The notes under the pieces: model-generated
Seen by the model: only the letters and a program-made list of their open reading frames with translations
Told to the model about the DNA's origin: nothing
Databases searched by the model: none
Made by a program: the position numbers and the translations under genes
Part shown: one piece after another, positions 10,195-18,950 of the stretch
How positions within the stretch are numbered: the stretch's first letter is position 1
How the letters are laid out: every line of letters starts with the position of its first letter
Assembly (NCBI RefSeq): GCF_001112925.1
Contig: NZ_CPYD01000014.1
Coordinates: forward strand, 1 to 64,000
Reading direction: 5' to 3'
DNA from: Yersinia nurmii
GTDB lineage: Bacteria; Pseudomonadota; Gammaproteobacteria; Enterobacterales; Enterobacteriaceae
Length of the DNA: 64,000 nt

Positions 10195-10911
10195 ATGCTG
10201 AGAGCGATCATCGTTGATGATGAACAACCTGCGCGCGAAGATTTACGCGAGCGATTAAGTGAAGAGCAAGACATTGAGGTTATCGCTGAATGCAGTAACG
10301 CTATAGAAGCTATCCCCGCAATTCAGCGGCTCCAGCCGGATGTCGTATTTCTCGATATTCAGATGCCCCGGATCAACGGACTGGAGCTCGTGAGCATGCT
10401 AAACCCAGAGAGCATGCCCCACATTGTGTTTGTCACTGCCTTTGATGAGTACGCTGTTCGCGCCTTCGAAGAACATGCTTTCGACTATCTGCTCAAACCC
10501 CTCGACCAGCAACGATTGGCTAAGACTCTCATTCGTCTACGTCGAGGTCTAGCTGTAAATAATAACTTACACAAGATCACCGAGCCGATGCTACGTCACA
10601 TCCCCTGCTCAGGGCACAATCGTATCTTTCTATTGAAAATAGAAGAGGTCGAATATCTCAGTTCAGAACTTAGTGGTGTACACGTGGTGGGCATGGTGCA
10701 ATCAGGTTATACCCAACTCTCTTTGAAAACGCTGGAAGAAAAAACGCCTTTTATTCGCTGTCACCGCCAATATATGGTGAACACGGAACAGCTAGGCGAA
10801 ATACAACTTATGGATAACGGTTCAGCAGAAGTTGTCACCCGTACCGGAAAGCACATACCGGTTAGCCGACGTTATCTAAAACCACTTAAAGAGAAGTTAG
10901 GCATAGCCTGA
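10195..10911 (+). CDS. btsR: LytTR-family response regulator, BtsR (YehT)-like
   Basis: 238-aa two-component regulator. The receiver domain (1-120) has the acidic pocket VDDE at 7-10, the phosphoacceptor Asp54 in FLDIQMPRINGLE, and LLKP. The LytTR DNA-binding domain (about 135-238) contains RCHRQYMVN and VPVSRRYLKPLKE. It closely resembles E. coli BtsR, which with kinase BtsS senses pyruvate and controls the transporter gene btsT. The partner kinase is normally next door but is absent here. The ATG at 10195 follows GGAGG; longer frames to 10102 are not supported. Confidence 0.88.
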   Translation: MLRAIIVDDEQPAREDLRERLSEEQDIEVIAECSNAIEAIPAIQRLQPDVVFLDIQMPRINGLELVSMLNPESMPHIVFVTAFDEYAVRAFEEHAFDYLLKPLDQQRLAKTLIRLRRGLAVNNNLHKITEPMLRHIPCSGHNRIFLLKIEEVEYLSSELSGVHVVGMVQSGYTQLSLKTLEEKTPFIRCHRQYMVNTEQLGEIQLMDNGSAEVVTRTGKHIPVSRRYLKPLKEKLGIA

Positions 10912-10921
10912 TATCATCATC

Positions 10922-10949
10922 TAAAACAGCTATCGTAAAACAGCTATCG
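10922..10949. repeat. Perfect tandem repeat of a 14-mer
   Basis: TAAAACAGCTATCG occurs twice in immediate succession (10922-10935 and 10936-10949) between btsR and the lipoprotein gene. It is probably a slippage or duplication product; no function is known. Confidence 0.9.
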
Positions 10950-10975
10950 CAAATCGGTTGCAGAAGAACTTAACC

Positions 10976-11314
10976 ATGAAATATAAGCAGATGATGATCG
11001 TTGCGCTGTTACTTAGCGGCTGTAGCCATTCTCTTGGCCCTAATGATGGCGTCAAAGACCCGACGAGCTGGTATGACATCGGATTCAGTGATGCTCAGGG
11101 CGGGTTGATTGTCAGGGATAATGAGACGCTGGCCGAATGGTATGGCAATCCACACATTAATCGCGACTATTACCTATCAGGTTATCATGCTGGGCAACAG
11201 GATCTTTGCCAGCCTGCCCGCTTGAAAATTCGCTTTGAACGGGGCGATAATTTCCCTACCAGCTGTGATTCAGTTAAAGATGCCGAAATACTTCAGCAAA
11301 TCTGGATTAATTAA
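10976..11314 (+). CDS. yfiL: YfiL-like (DUF2799) lipoprotein
   Basis: 112-aa predicted lipoprotein. The signal sequence ends in lipobox LLSGC. The mature part contains WYDIGFSDAQGG, a short run of D/Y/G-rich segments (YYLSGYHAGQQDLCQPA) and a CD pair, the pattern of the DUF2799 family. E. coli YfiL, of this type, also lies near aroF. Function is unknown. The ATG at 10976 has only a weak ribosome site (AGAAGAAC); an upstream TTG frame adds six residues and is less likely. Confidence 0.7.
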   Translation: MKYKQMMIVALLLSGCSHSLGPNDGVKDPTSWYDIGFSDAQGGLIVRDNETLAEWYGNPHINRDYYLSGYHAGQQDLCQPARLKIRFERGDNFPTSCDSVKDAEILQQIWIN

Positions 11315-11615
11315 ATAGCTAATTAAAGCCTGCCTCAACAATATATCGAACAATATTAAAACAAACGTTTTACATGAATAACCATCAGGGATAACTAATA
11401 TTACCCCTTTCTTTTTTCTCGACTAAAAATTATAAAAAACAGATCTTCCTCTCGGTTTTAATTCATTCAATAAATAAGAAGCGCTCTCTTGATATTAGCC
11501 AAGTTTTTGCTTTAGCGATCTGTGCTTTGATGGCTATAGCAAAGAAAAATATGACATTTTAAAAACAGGATTGGCTAACAAGCTTTTTTCATACAGAAAA
11601 ATACAAGGGATCGTT
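11315..11615 (+). other. AT-rich leader region upstream of dcuB
   Basis: 300 bases without a gene. TTGATATTAGCCAA at 11489-11502 loosely resembles an FNR box (TTGAT-N4-ATCAA, right half poor). That would fit the anaerobic role of DcuB but is weak. Confidence 0.35.
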
Positions 11616-12959
11616 ATGATAACACTGCAATTTGCAATTATTATTCTGTGCCTATTAATCGGCACTCGCTTTGGGGGCATGGGGCTGGGCCTTATTAGTG
11701 GCATCGGCTTATTTATTTTAACCTTTATATTTGGCCTTGAACCGGGTAAACCACCGGTTGATGTAATGCTGACGATATTAGCGGTTATTGGCTGCGCTTC
11801 GGTATTACAAACCGCTGGCGGATTAAATGTCATGATGCAGTTTGCCGAACGCTTATTACGTCGACATCCGCAACATATAACGCTATTAGCCCCGTTCACA
11901 ACCTGGTCATTAACCTTTTTATGCGGTACCGGACATGTGGTTTATACCATGTTCCCGATTATTTCAGATATCGCAATCAAGAAAGGAATCCGTCCCGAGC
12001 GCCCAATGGCCGTCGCTTCCGTTGCTTCGCAGATGGCTATTACCGCATCGCCGGTATCAGTGGCCGTAGTTTCTCTGGTGTCTATTATTGGCGCGGCTCA
12101 TGGCATCGGGCATGCCTATAGCATACTGGAAATTTTGGCGATTTCTGTTCCTGCGTCATTAGTGGGCGTGTTAGCCGCGGCGCTGTGGAGCCTACGCCGC
12201 GGTAAAGATTTAGATAAAGATCCTGATTTTCAGGCCCGAATAAAAGATCCGGAGCAACGCGCCTTCATATATGGCAGTACTGATACGCTGCTGAATCAGG
12301 TTTTCCCGAAACAGGCTTACTGGTCAACCTGGATATTCTTTAGCGCCATCGCCATCGTCGTATTACTCGGTGCATTTGGAGATTTACGTCCAGCGTATGA
12401 AGTTAAAGGCGTACTTAAACCGCTCTCTATGAATCTGGTTATTCAGATGATGATGTTAATTGCCGGTGCAGTGATTCTAATGGGCTGTAAAGTTAAACCG
12501 AGCGATATTTCAAGCGGTGCTGTATTCAAAGCGGGCATGGTAGCGATTTTCTCGGTATTCGGCGTCGCCTGGATGAGTGATACTTTTTTCCAGGCACATA
12601 TGGGAGATTTAAAACTGGTGCTGGAAGACGTGGTAAAAAGCCAGCCGTGGACCTATGCCATTGTACTGTTTTTGGTTTCTAAACTGGTAAACAGTCAGGC
12701 GGCGGCATTGGCAGCGATTGCTCCTATGGGGTTGCAATTGGGTGTCGATCCTAAAATGCTGATCGCCTTCTTCCCTGCGGCCTACGGTTACTTTGTATTA
12801 CCGACTTATCCCAGCGATCTGGCCTGCATCGGTTTTGACCGCTCCGGCACGACAAAAATTGGCCGTTTTATCATTAACCATAGTTTTATCATCCCTGGTT
12901 TAATCGGCGTGGTGTGTTCCTGTATTACCGGTTATCTGCTGGTAAATACCTTTATGTAA
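11616..12959 (+). CDS. dcuB: Anaerobic C4-dicarboxylate antiporter DcuB
   Basis: Inner-membrane antiporter that exchanges external fumarate or aspartate/malate for succinate during fumarate respiration. 447 aa with about 11-12 hydrophobic segments. Motifs LEPGKPPVDVML, LCGTGHVVYT, IRPERPMA, SKLVNSQAAALAAI and LPTYPSDLA place it with DcuB (446 aa in E. coli) rather than DcuA or DcuC. The ATG at 11616 is chosen because it begins at the first membrane segment; the frame is open 15 codons further upstream. It is a metabolic partner of the class I fumarase gene at 33.7 kb. Confidence 0.93.
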   Translation: MITLQFAIIILCLLIGTRFGGMGLGLISGIGLFILTFIFGLEPGKPPVDVMLTILAVIGCASVLQTAGGLNVMMQFAERLLRRHPQHITLLAPFTTWSLTFLCGTGHVVYTMFPIISDIAIKKGIRPERPMAVASVASQMAITASPVSVAVVSLVSIIGAAHGIGHAYSILEILAISVPASLVGVLAAALWSLRRGKDLDKDPDFQARIKDPEQRAFIYGSTDTLLNQVFPKQAYWSTWIFFSAIAIVVLLGAFGDLRPAYEVKGVLKPLSMNLVIQMMMLIAGAVILMGCKVKPSDISSGAVFKAGMVAIFSVFGVAWMSDTFFQAHMGDLKLVLEDVVKSQPWTYAIVLFLVSKLVNSQAAALAAIAPMGLQLGVDPKMLIAFFPAAYGYFVLPTYPSDLACIGFDRSGTTKIGRFIINHSFIIPGLIGVVCSCITGYLLVNTFM

Positions 12960-12983
12960 TAAAGTCCGTTGAAAAATCGTCAA

Positions 12984-13005
12984 GGGGTAAGAAATTGCCC
13001 CTCTA
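12984..13005 (+). terminator. Possible dcuB terminator
   Basis: GGGGTAA, GAAA loop, TTGCCCC stem (one G-U pair). It is followed by TCTACC rather than a clean T run, so it is weak or incomplete. Confidence 0.4.
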
Positions 13006-13309
13006 CCTATAAAAATAAACTTAAGTCAGAAGACTCAGTAAACACGAAGGAGATAAAGCTAAAAAATTAAATTTATTGCCCCATCCCCTGATATTTTATC
13101 CAATTATCACAAACAAAATATGGTTTATTGCCGGTTCATCTTCCCTGTTTCCTGCCATAAAAAATAATTGCTAATAATAATCTTATATGTGAAATGCGTT
13201 TATTATAATTTATTTGAAGATTGGCAATATCTTATGAATAACTTTGATCGCAAGTTGATACAATGCCGGCCGCATTATCAATCTTATTCTTTTTTACCAT
13301 GGAAGCATT
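13006..13309 (+). other. dcuB-ydiY intergenic region
   Basis: About 300 AT-rich bases. A short frame overlapping the start of ydiY in another phase is not credible. No operator or repeat was recognised. Confidence 0.4.
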
Positions 13310-14077
13310 ATGTTCTCTTTGCGTCATACCAGGGCGTTACCTTTTTATTTCAGTACCTTAGCAATCTCTATGTTCAGCGCATCAGCTTTGGCCGATGCTA
13401 CCGTGTTTACCGCACTTGATGATCCTGCTACTGCTAAACACAGTTTTGTCGGTAATGTCGAAGCGGGTTATAACGCTCAATCGGGGAATACTAATAACTC
13501 AACCCTGACGGCCAATTCCACTTTGACCTGGTTCCAACCCAATACGGCTTATAGCCTTTGGGGTTCCGCAAGAAACACCAGCTCCAATGAGGTAAGATCT
13601 TCAGAGCGCTATCAGTTAGGTGGACGTACTCGCTATAATCTAACCGATCGCAACTACCTGTTCGGTCAAGCCAGCTGGTTGAACGATCGTTATAACGGCT
13701 ACGATTCTCGCTCCGTACTCACAACCGGTTATGGTCGGCAGATTCTTACCGGCGCTTTACATAATCTGCGTGTGGAATTCGGTCCAGGCGTTCGTCATGA
13801 CGAATTCTATCGTGGTGGTCGTGCCACTAAAGCATTGGCCTATGCTGGCGCCAACTATACCTATCAGTTGACCGATAACACCGTGTTTAGCGAAGGCGTT
13901 TCAGCTTTAGCCAACGAAGAAACTACTCTGAACTCTGAAACCGCGTTAAACGTGGCAATCAATAAGAGTTTTGCCCTGCGTCTGGCTTATGTTGTTACTT
14001 ACAACACCAAGCCTCCGGCCAGCGCCCCCAAAAATACCGACACTACAACCTCAGTCACGCTGGTTTACGGTCTGTAA
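13310..14077 (+). CDS. ydiY: YdiY-like outer membrane protein (DUF481)
   Basis: 255-aa secreted protein. A signal peptide ends near ASALA (residues 24-28). The mature part is a predicted beta-barrel of the DUF481 family with alternating aromatic strands. GNVEAGYNAQSGNTNNS, YLFGQASWLNDRYNGYDSR and the C-terminal VTLVYGL correspond closely to E. coli YdiY (252 aa). Its role is unknown; it is considered acid-inducible in E. coli. Single gene with its own terminator. Confidence 0.88.
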   Translation: MFSLRHTRALPFYFSTLAISMFSASALADATVFTALDDPATAKHSFVGNVEAGYNAQSGNTNNSTLTANSTLTWFQPNTAYSLWGSARNTSSNEVRSSERYQLGGRTRYNLTDRNYLFGQASWLNDRYNGYDSRSVLTTGYGRQILTGALHNLRVEFGPGVRHDEFYRGGRATKALAYAGANYTYQLTDNTVFSEGVSALANEETTLNSETALNVAINKSFALRLAYVVTYNTKPPASAPKNTDTTTSVTLVYGL

Positions 14078-14090
14078 TAGTCTGAATATT

Positions 14091-14120
14091 CTTAGCGTGG
14101 CGCAGTCACGCTAAGATTTT
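14091..14120 (+). terminator. ydiY intrinsic terminator
   Basis: CTTAGCGTG and CACGCTAAG form a perfect 9-bp stem with a 7-nt loop, followed by ATTTTCC. Confidence 0.75.
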
Positions 14121-14159
14121 CCTCGCTGGCTCTCCCCTTCTTATGACTAACTCATCCGT

Positions 14160-14897
14160 TTATCCCAACTGTTCACGGCTCGGCCCCTGAAAATGAATCG
14201 CGTTGATATGGCAACTACGCGGCTGAGTGACGACAAATTTAACCGTTTGCCAAATAGATTGGCCGGTTAACAAGCGTTGGTTAGTCTGATTATGATGAGA
14301 AATATTTTCGTCAAACCCAAAGGTTTCAAAATCTGGGGGATACAGCGCGGTCACGCGGATATTTTCAGCGGCTAAGCTCTGGGAAATATTGTGGCAAAAA
14401 CCGCTAAAACCCTGCTTAGCGGCGAAAAATGCGGGATGAGCGTTAGATTGAGTGAAATTCGGCACGCCACAGACAGAAACCATCGCGATAATATCGCTGC
14501 CCTGCTCTCTATTCATCCTCGGTAGCAACGCTTTGGTCAGTAAAATAGACCCCGTTAAACCGGTATTAATAGTGCTAACAATATCCTCATCGCCACCACC
14601 GGTTTGTAAATCCCCTTCCAACCATTGAGCCGCACTTAGCAATAGGATGTCTATCGGCTTTTCATGTTTTAGTAAACCATGAGAAAACTGCCGGACTGAG
14701 TTCACATCGGAAATATCACACTCATAGGCCTCGGCACTACCACCTTCGGCGCGAATAATCTCCACGGTTGCCTGCGCCTGAGCGATAACTCGACTACATA
14801 AAGCAACTTCAACACCTTCCCGCGCTAACCATACTGAAACTGCCTGACCAAAATCGCGCCCACCGCCGGTCACCACAGCTCTTTTTCCTTGCAGCAT
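14160..14897 (-). CDS. Short-chain dehydrogenase/reductase-like protein with degenerate active site
   Basis: 245-aa Rossmann-fold protein of the SDR superfamily: N-terminal KRAVVTGGG, D61 of the cofactor region, LLLSAAQW in place of NNAG, and catalytic Ser141 in AMVSVCG. Two key elements are changed. The TGxxxGxG dinucleotide motif reads TGGGRDFG (residues 10-17), and the YxxxK tetrad reads F157-F-A-A-K161, so the catalytic Tyr is Phe. It may be a non-catalytic or binding SDR. The ATG at 14897 with GAGGAAG is preferred over a start 59 codons upstream. Confidence 0.75.
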   Translation of the reverse strand: MLQGKRAVVTGGGRDFGQAVSVWLAREGVEVALCSRVIAQAQATVEIIRAEGGSAEAYECDISDVNSVRQFSHGLLKHEKPIDILLLSAAQWLEGDLQTGGGDEDIVSTINTGLTGSILLTKALLPRMNREQGSDIIAMVSVCGVPNFTQSNAHPAFFAAKQGFSGFCHNISQSLAAENIRVTALYPPDFETFGFDENISHHNQTNQRLLTGQSIWQTVKFVVTQPRSCHINAIHFQGPSREQLG

Positions 14898-15035
14898 TTT
14901 CTTCCTCTTATTGGCTTTAGCTTTCAATTGATTGAGATACAGCCTAGCCAGAGTCAACCTCATTATCAAAGCATTTACTTGGTTTATTCGAGGCGACGCG
15001 CAAAAAATATAAACAAAATAACGGAGGTAGCCGGA

Positions 15036-15077
15036 ATGGCGGTTTATATCAATAAGAAAGGTAAGCGGGAACATTGA
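15036..15077 (+). CDS. Candidate 13-residue peptide MAVYINKKGKREH
   Basis: A strong GGAGGT Shine-Dalgarno (15023-15028) lies 7 bases before this ATG, which begins a 13-codon basic peptide ending at TGA. It lies between two minus-strand genes. No homology can be claimed; the ribosome site is the only support. Confidence 0.35.
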   Translation: MAVYINKKGKREH

Positions 15078-15091
15078 GAGACTTTACAGAT

Positions 15092-15124
15092 AAAAAAAGG
15101 GGTCAGCCAATGGCCAACCCCTTG
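15092..15124 (-). terminator. rpsP operon (rplS) terminator
   Basis: On the minus strand AAGGGGT and ACCCCTT form the base of an extended stem containing GGCC and GGC, followed by TTTTTATC, 37 bases after the rplS stop. Confidence 0.85.
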
Positions 15125-15161
15125 ATAACTATTAACTATTGGATGAAGCCTGAGCTGTATC

Positions 15162-15533
<372 letters not shown>

Positions 15534-15598
15534 CTAGGTAAACTGATATATCAGGATCGTTTGCACACGGCGAAACGTTCCTTTCATAGTTCTGTCGC

Positions 15599-16339
15599 TC
15601 AGGCCTCTTGCTCCTTTCGGAACTCAGCCAGCAACACCATTTGCTCGTCAGTCAGAGCTAGGCTTTCTAGAAGTTCAGGTCTTCTAAGCCAGGTACGGCC
15701 CAGCGACTGCTTTAAGCGCCAGCGACGAATCTCAGCATGGTTGCCCGACAGTAATACTGGCGGAACTTCCATCCCTTCCAACACCTCCGGACGGGTATAG
15801 TGCGGGCAATCCAGCAATCCATCAGCGAAGGAATCTTCCTCAGCCGAGGCCTGATGACCCAGTACGCCCGGTATAAAGCGGGATACAGAATCGATCAGAG
15901 TCATTGCCGGCAGCTCACCGCCGCTGAGAACGTAATCCCCAATTGACCATTCTTCATCAATTTCGGTTTTGATTACGCGCTCATCAATACCTTCGTACCG
16001 ACCACACACCAAAATCATCTTCTGGTTGGTTGCCAGTTCGCAGACACCCTGTTGGTCCAGTTTGCGTCCTTGAGGTGACAGATAAATCACCTTTGCTCCC
16101 TCGCCTGCCGCTGCTTTTGCTGCATGAATGGCTTCCCTTAACGGTTGCACCATCATCAGCATTCCCGGGCCACCGCCGTATGGGCGGTCATCCACGGTAC
16201 GATGCCGATCGTAGGTAAAGTCACGAGGACTCCAACACTGCACGCTCAGCAGGCCATTTTTTACTGCCCGGCCAGTTACCCCAAAATCGGTTATTGCGCG
16301 GAACATCTCAGGAAACAGGCTGATAACACCAATCCACAT
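15599..16339 (-). CDS. trmD: tRNA (guanine-N1-)-methyltransferase TrmD
   Basis: Methylates G37 next to the anticodon using SAM, preventing frameshifts. 246 aa. SPOUT trefoil-knot motifs are present: [33 protein letters not shown] and [13 protein letters not shown]. The ATG at 16339 gives [13 protein letters not shown] as in E. coli; a frame extending 19 codons upstream is a spurious extension. It lies 38 bases after rimM. Confidence 0.97.
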   Translation of the reverse strand: MWIGVISLFPEMFRAITDFGVTGRAVKNGLLSVQCWSPRDFTYDRHRTVDDRPYGGGPGMLMMVQPLREAIHAAKAAAGEGAKVIYLSPQGRKLDQQGVCELATNQKMILVCGRYEGIDERVIKTEIDEEWSIGDYVLSGGELPAMTLIDSVSRFIPGVLGHQASAEEDSFADGLLDCPHYTRPEVLEGMEVPPVLLSGNHAEIRRWRLKQSLGRTWLRRPELLESLALTDEQMVLLAEFRKEQEA

Positions 16340-16377
16340 CGTTTTGTTCCACTCGCCGTTGCCGTTTAATTCAGAGG

Positions 16378-16926
16378 TCAAAAACCAGGATCCCAATCTA
16401 CTTCAACACGTTGAGCAGTGAGATCGACATTCTTGATAACCTGCCCATGAAGAAACGGGACCAACCGCTCCTTCATACCGAATGCATCTTTCAGGTTTGC
16501 TTTGACTACCATTACATCGTTAGAACCGGTTTCCATCATATCGATGATTTTACCCAGTTCATAACCGGTTGTGGTTACTACCTGACAGCCCATAAGGTCT
16601 TTCCAGTAGTAATCATCACCTTCTAGTTCTGGTAATTGTTTCGAATCCACCATAATTTCGCAATTAGTTAGCAGATTCGCAGCATCCCGATCGTCAACGC
16701 CTTTGACTTTGATGATCAAATCCTGACTGTGGCGCTTCCAGTCTTCCAACTCGACGTGCTGCCACTTACCGGCCTGCTGGATAAACCACGGCTGATAGTC
16801 AAAAATGCTTTCGGCGTTCTCGGTGGATGAAAATACTCTGAGCCAACCGCGAATGCCGTAAGTTGAACCCATTTTGCCGAGAACAATCGGCTGCTCGGGA
16901 ACCACTGGATTGAGTTGTTTGCTCAT
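16378..16926 (-). CDS. rimM: Ribosome maturation factor RimM
   Basis: Assists 30S head assembly by binding S19. 182 aa with an N-terminal RimM domain ([17 protein letters not shown]) and a PRC-barrel domain ending VDWDPGF. The start MSKQL at 16926 lies 21 bases after rpsP. Same operon as rpsP, trmD and rplS. Confidence 0.96.
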   Translation of the reverse strand: MSKQLNPVVPEQPIVLGKMGSTYGIRGWLRVFSSTENAESIFDYQPWFIQQAGKWQHVELEDWKRHSQDLIIKVKGVDDRDAANLLTNCEIMVDSKQLPELEGDDYYWKDLMGCQVVTTTGYELGKIIDMMETGSNDVMVVKANLKDAFGMKERLVPFLHGQVIKNVDLTAQRVEVDWDPGF

Positions 16927-16947
16927 AATAACCACCACCGCGACAGA

Positions 16948-17196
16948 TTAAGCTGCTTTCTTAGCGTCTTTGATCAGCGCAGAAACGCGATCAGAAACGG
17001 TTGCGCCCAGGCCGATCCAATGTTCGATACGGTCCAGGTCCAAACGCAGTGCTTCAGCCTGACCAGATGCGATCGGGTTAAAGAAGCCTACACGTTCGAT
17101 GAAACGACCGTCACGAGCATTACGGCTGTCGGTCACTACTACTTGATAGAACGGACGCTTTTTAGCGCCGCCACGAGCCAAACGAATTGTTACCAT
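16948..17196 (-). CDS. rpsP: 30S ribosomal protein S16
   Basis: 82-aa S16, with [21 protein letters not shown] and the GFFNP motif. First gene of the operon. The ATG at 17196 follows AGAGGATG; a longer frame through the leader hairpin is not credible. Confidence 0.98.
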   Translation of the reverse strand: MVTIRLARGGAKKRPFYQVVVTDSRNARDGRFIERVGFFNPIASGQAEALRLDLDRIEHWIGLGATVSDRVSALIKDAKKAA

Positions 17197-17208
17197 AACA
17201 TCCTCTTT

Positions 17209-17252
17209 AGTTAATAAAACAACTGAACCCCATCGGGGAACGGGGTTCAGTT
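17209..17252 (-). promoter_or_regulatory. Attenuator-like hairpin in the rpsP leader
   Basis: On the minus strand AACTGAACCCC and GGGGTTCAGTT form an 11-bp stem (17221-17252) followed by GTTTTATT. It lies between the probable promoter and the rpsP ATG, so it would act as an attenuator or partial terminator in the operon leader rather than as an end-of-gene signal. Confidence 0.65.
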
Positions 17253-17272
17253 GCAATATAAAAAGCCCGAAA

Positions 17273-17300
17273 ATTTTACTCATTTTGGCGCAAAAAGCAA
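17273..17300 (-). promoter_or_regulatory. Probable rpsP operon promoter
   Basis: Minus-strand TTGCTT (17295-17300), 16-nt spacer, TAAAAT (17273-17278), then a GC-rich TTTCGGGC discriminator. It is placed about 70 bases upstream of the rpsP start. Confidence 0.6.
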
Positions 17301-17423
17301 TCTAAAGCGTAGATTCCTGTCCGCTACTTTTATAATGAGGCCAATTTTCATCGTTTACCGCCGTTTCTGGCGGGAAATTGATAACCCTTTTCTCCTGAAT
17401 GCTTATCAGAGCGAATGAGGGCA

Positions 17424-18785
17424 TTAACGGCCAGGGAAACCCGGTGGCATCATACCTTTCATGCCACGCATCATTTTGGCCAGACCGCCGTTTTTCATTT
17501 TCTTCATCATGCGCTGCATGTCATCGAACTGTTTCAGCAGGCGGTTCACATCCTGAACCTGCATACCGGAACCCGCTGCGATGCGGCGCTTGCGAGAACC
17601 TTTGATGATTTCCGGCTTGGCACGTTCTTTCAGCGTCATCGAGTTGATGATGGCCTCCATCCGCACCGTCACTTTGTCATCCATTTGAGATTTCACGTTA
17701 TCAGGCAACTGGCCTGCACCGGGCATCTTGCTCAACATGCTGGCCATGCCACCCATATTGCGCATTTGTTTTAACTGATCTAGGAAGTCGTTCAGGTCAA
17801 ACCCGTCGCCTTTCTTCAGCTTGGTCGCTAATTTTTCCGCCTGTGCGCGGTCAACTTTGCTTTCAATGTCTTCAATCAGGGAGAGAACATCGCCCATCCC
17901 CAAAATACGGGAAGCGACGCGATCCGGATGGAATGGCTCCAACGCTTCGGTTTTCTCGCCCACACCGAGGAATTTAATCGGCTTACCGGTGATATGACGA
18001 ATCGACAGCGCGGCACCACCACGAGCATCACCGTCTACCTTGGTCAGTACCACGCCAGTCAACGGCAGCGCTTCGTTAAACGCTTTCGCCGTGTTGGCAG
18101 CATCCTGACCGGTCATGGCATCGACAACAAACAGCGTTTCTACCGGATTAATCGCGGCATGAATCTGTTTGATTTCGTCCATCATGGCTTCATCAACGTG
18201 CAAACGACCGGCAGTATCGACGATCAGCACATCAAAGAATTTCAGTTTCGCCTGCTGTAAAGCCCGATTAACAATATCAATCGGTTTTTCCTGCACATCC
18301 GACGGGAAGAATTCAACGCCAACCTGTTGCGCCAGCGTTTCCAACTGTTTAATCGCCGCAGGGCGATAAACGTCGGCAGAAACCACCAGCACTTTTTTCT
18401 TCTGTTTTTCTCTCAGGAACTTACCCAGCTTAGCTACGCTGGTTGTTTTACCCGCGCCTTGCAGACCGGCCATCAAAACGACCGCCGGCGGTTGGGCTGC
18501 CAGATTGAGCTCATTATTGATCTCGCCCATGGCGCCAATCAGCTCATTCTTAACAATTTTTACGAATTCCTGGCCCGGCGTAAGGCTTTTATTGACCTCA
18601 TGGCCAACTGCACGCTCTTTAACACGGTTGATAAAGTCGCGAACCACCGGCAAGGCAACGTCGGCCTCAAGCAATGCCATGCGGACTTCACGCAGGGTTT
18701 CTTTAATATTTTCTTCTGTCAGCCGGCCACGGCCGCTGATATTGCGCAGTGTGCGCGATAATCGATCGGTTAAGTTCTCAAACAT
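17424..18785 (-). CDS. ffh: Signal recognition particle protein Ffh
   Basis: GTPase subunit of SRP that binds 4.5S RNA and signal sequences and targets inner-membrane proteins to FtsY. 453 aa, identical in length to E. coli Ffh. N domain; G domain with GLQGAGKTT (near 100), DTAGR and TKVDGDARGG; then a methionine-rich M domain ending in GMKGMMPPGFPGR. Monocistronic upstream of the rpsP operon and divergent from ypjD. Confidence 0.98.
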   Translation of the reverse strand: MFENLTDRLSRTLRNISGRGRLTEENIKETLREVRMALLEADVALPVVRDFINRVKERAVGHEVNKSLTPGQEFVKIVKNELIGAMGEINNELNLAAQPPAVVLMAGLQGAGKTTSVAKLGKFLREKQKKKVLVVSADVYRPAAIKQLETLAQQVGVEFFPSDVQEKPIDIVNRALQQAKLKFFDVLIVDTAGRLHVDEAMMDEIKQIHAAINPVETLFVVDAMTGQDAANTAKAFNEALPLTGVVLTKVDGDARGGAALSIRHITGKPIKFLGVGEKTEALEPFHPDRVASRILGMGDVLSLIEDIESKVDRAQAEKLATKLKKGDGFDLNDFLDQLKQMRNMGGMASMLSKMPGAGQLPDNVKSQMDDKVTVRMEAIINSMTLKERAKPEIIKGSRKRRIAAGSGMQVQDVNRLLKQFDDMQRMMKKMKNGGLAKMMRGMKGMMPPGFPGR

Positions 18786-18950
18786 CGTCTCATGCTCAAC
18801 GTGGAAACAGGCCGCCCGGGCGACACAATGGCGGGATTATAACACGAAGCGCGCGCGATCTCTGCCTTCACGTAGGAGAACGGTTGGAGCATGGCGCAGC
18901 TAACGTTATACTGGTTATCTAATTCACTCAGCCGATACCTATTAACCGCT

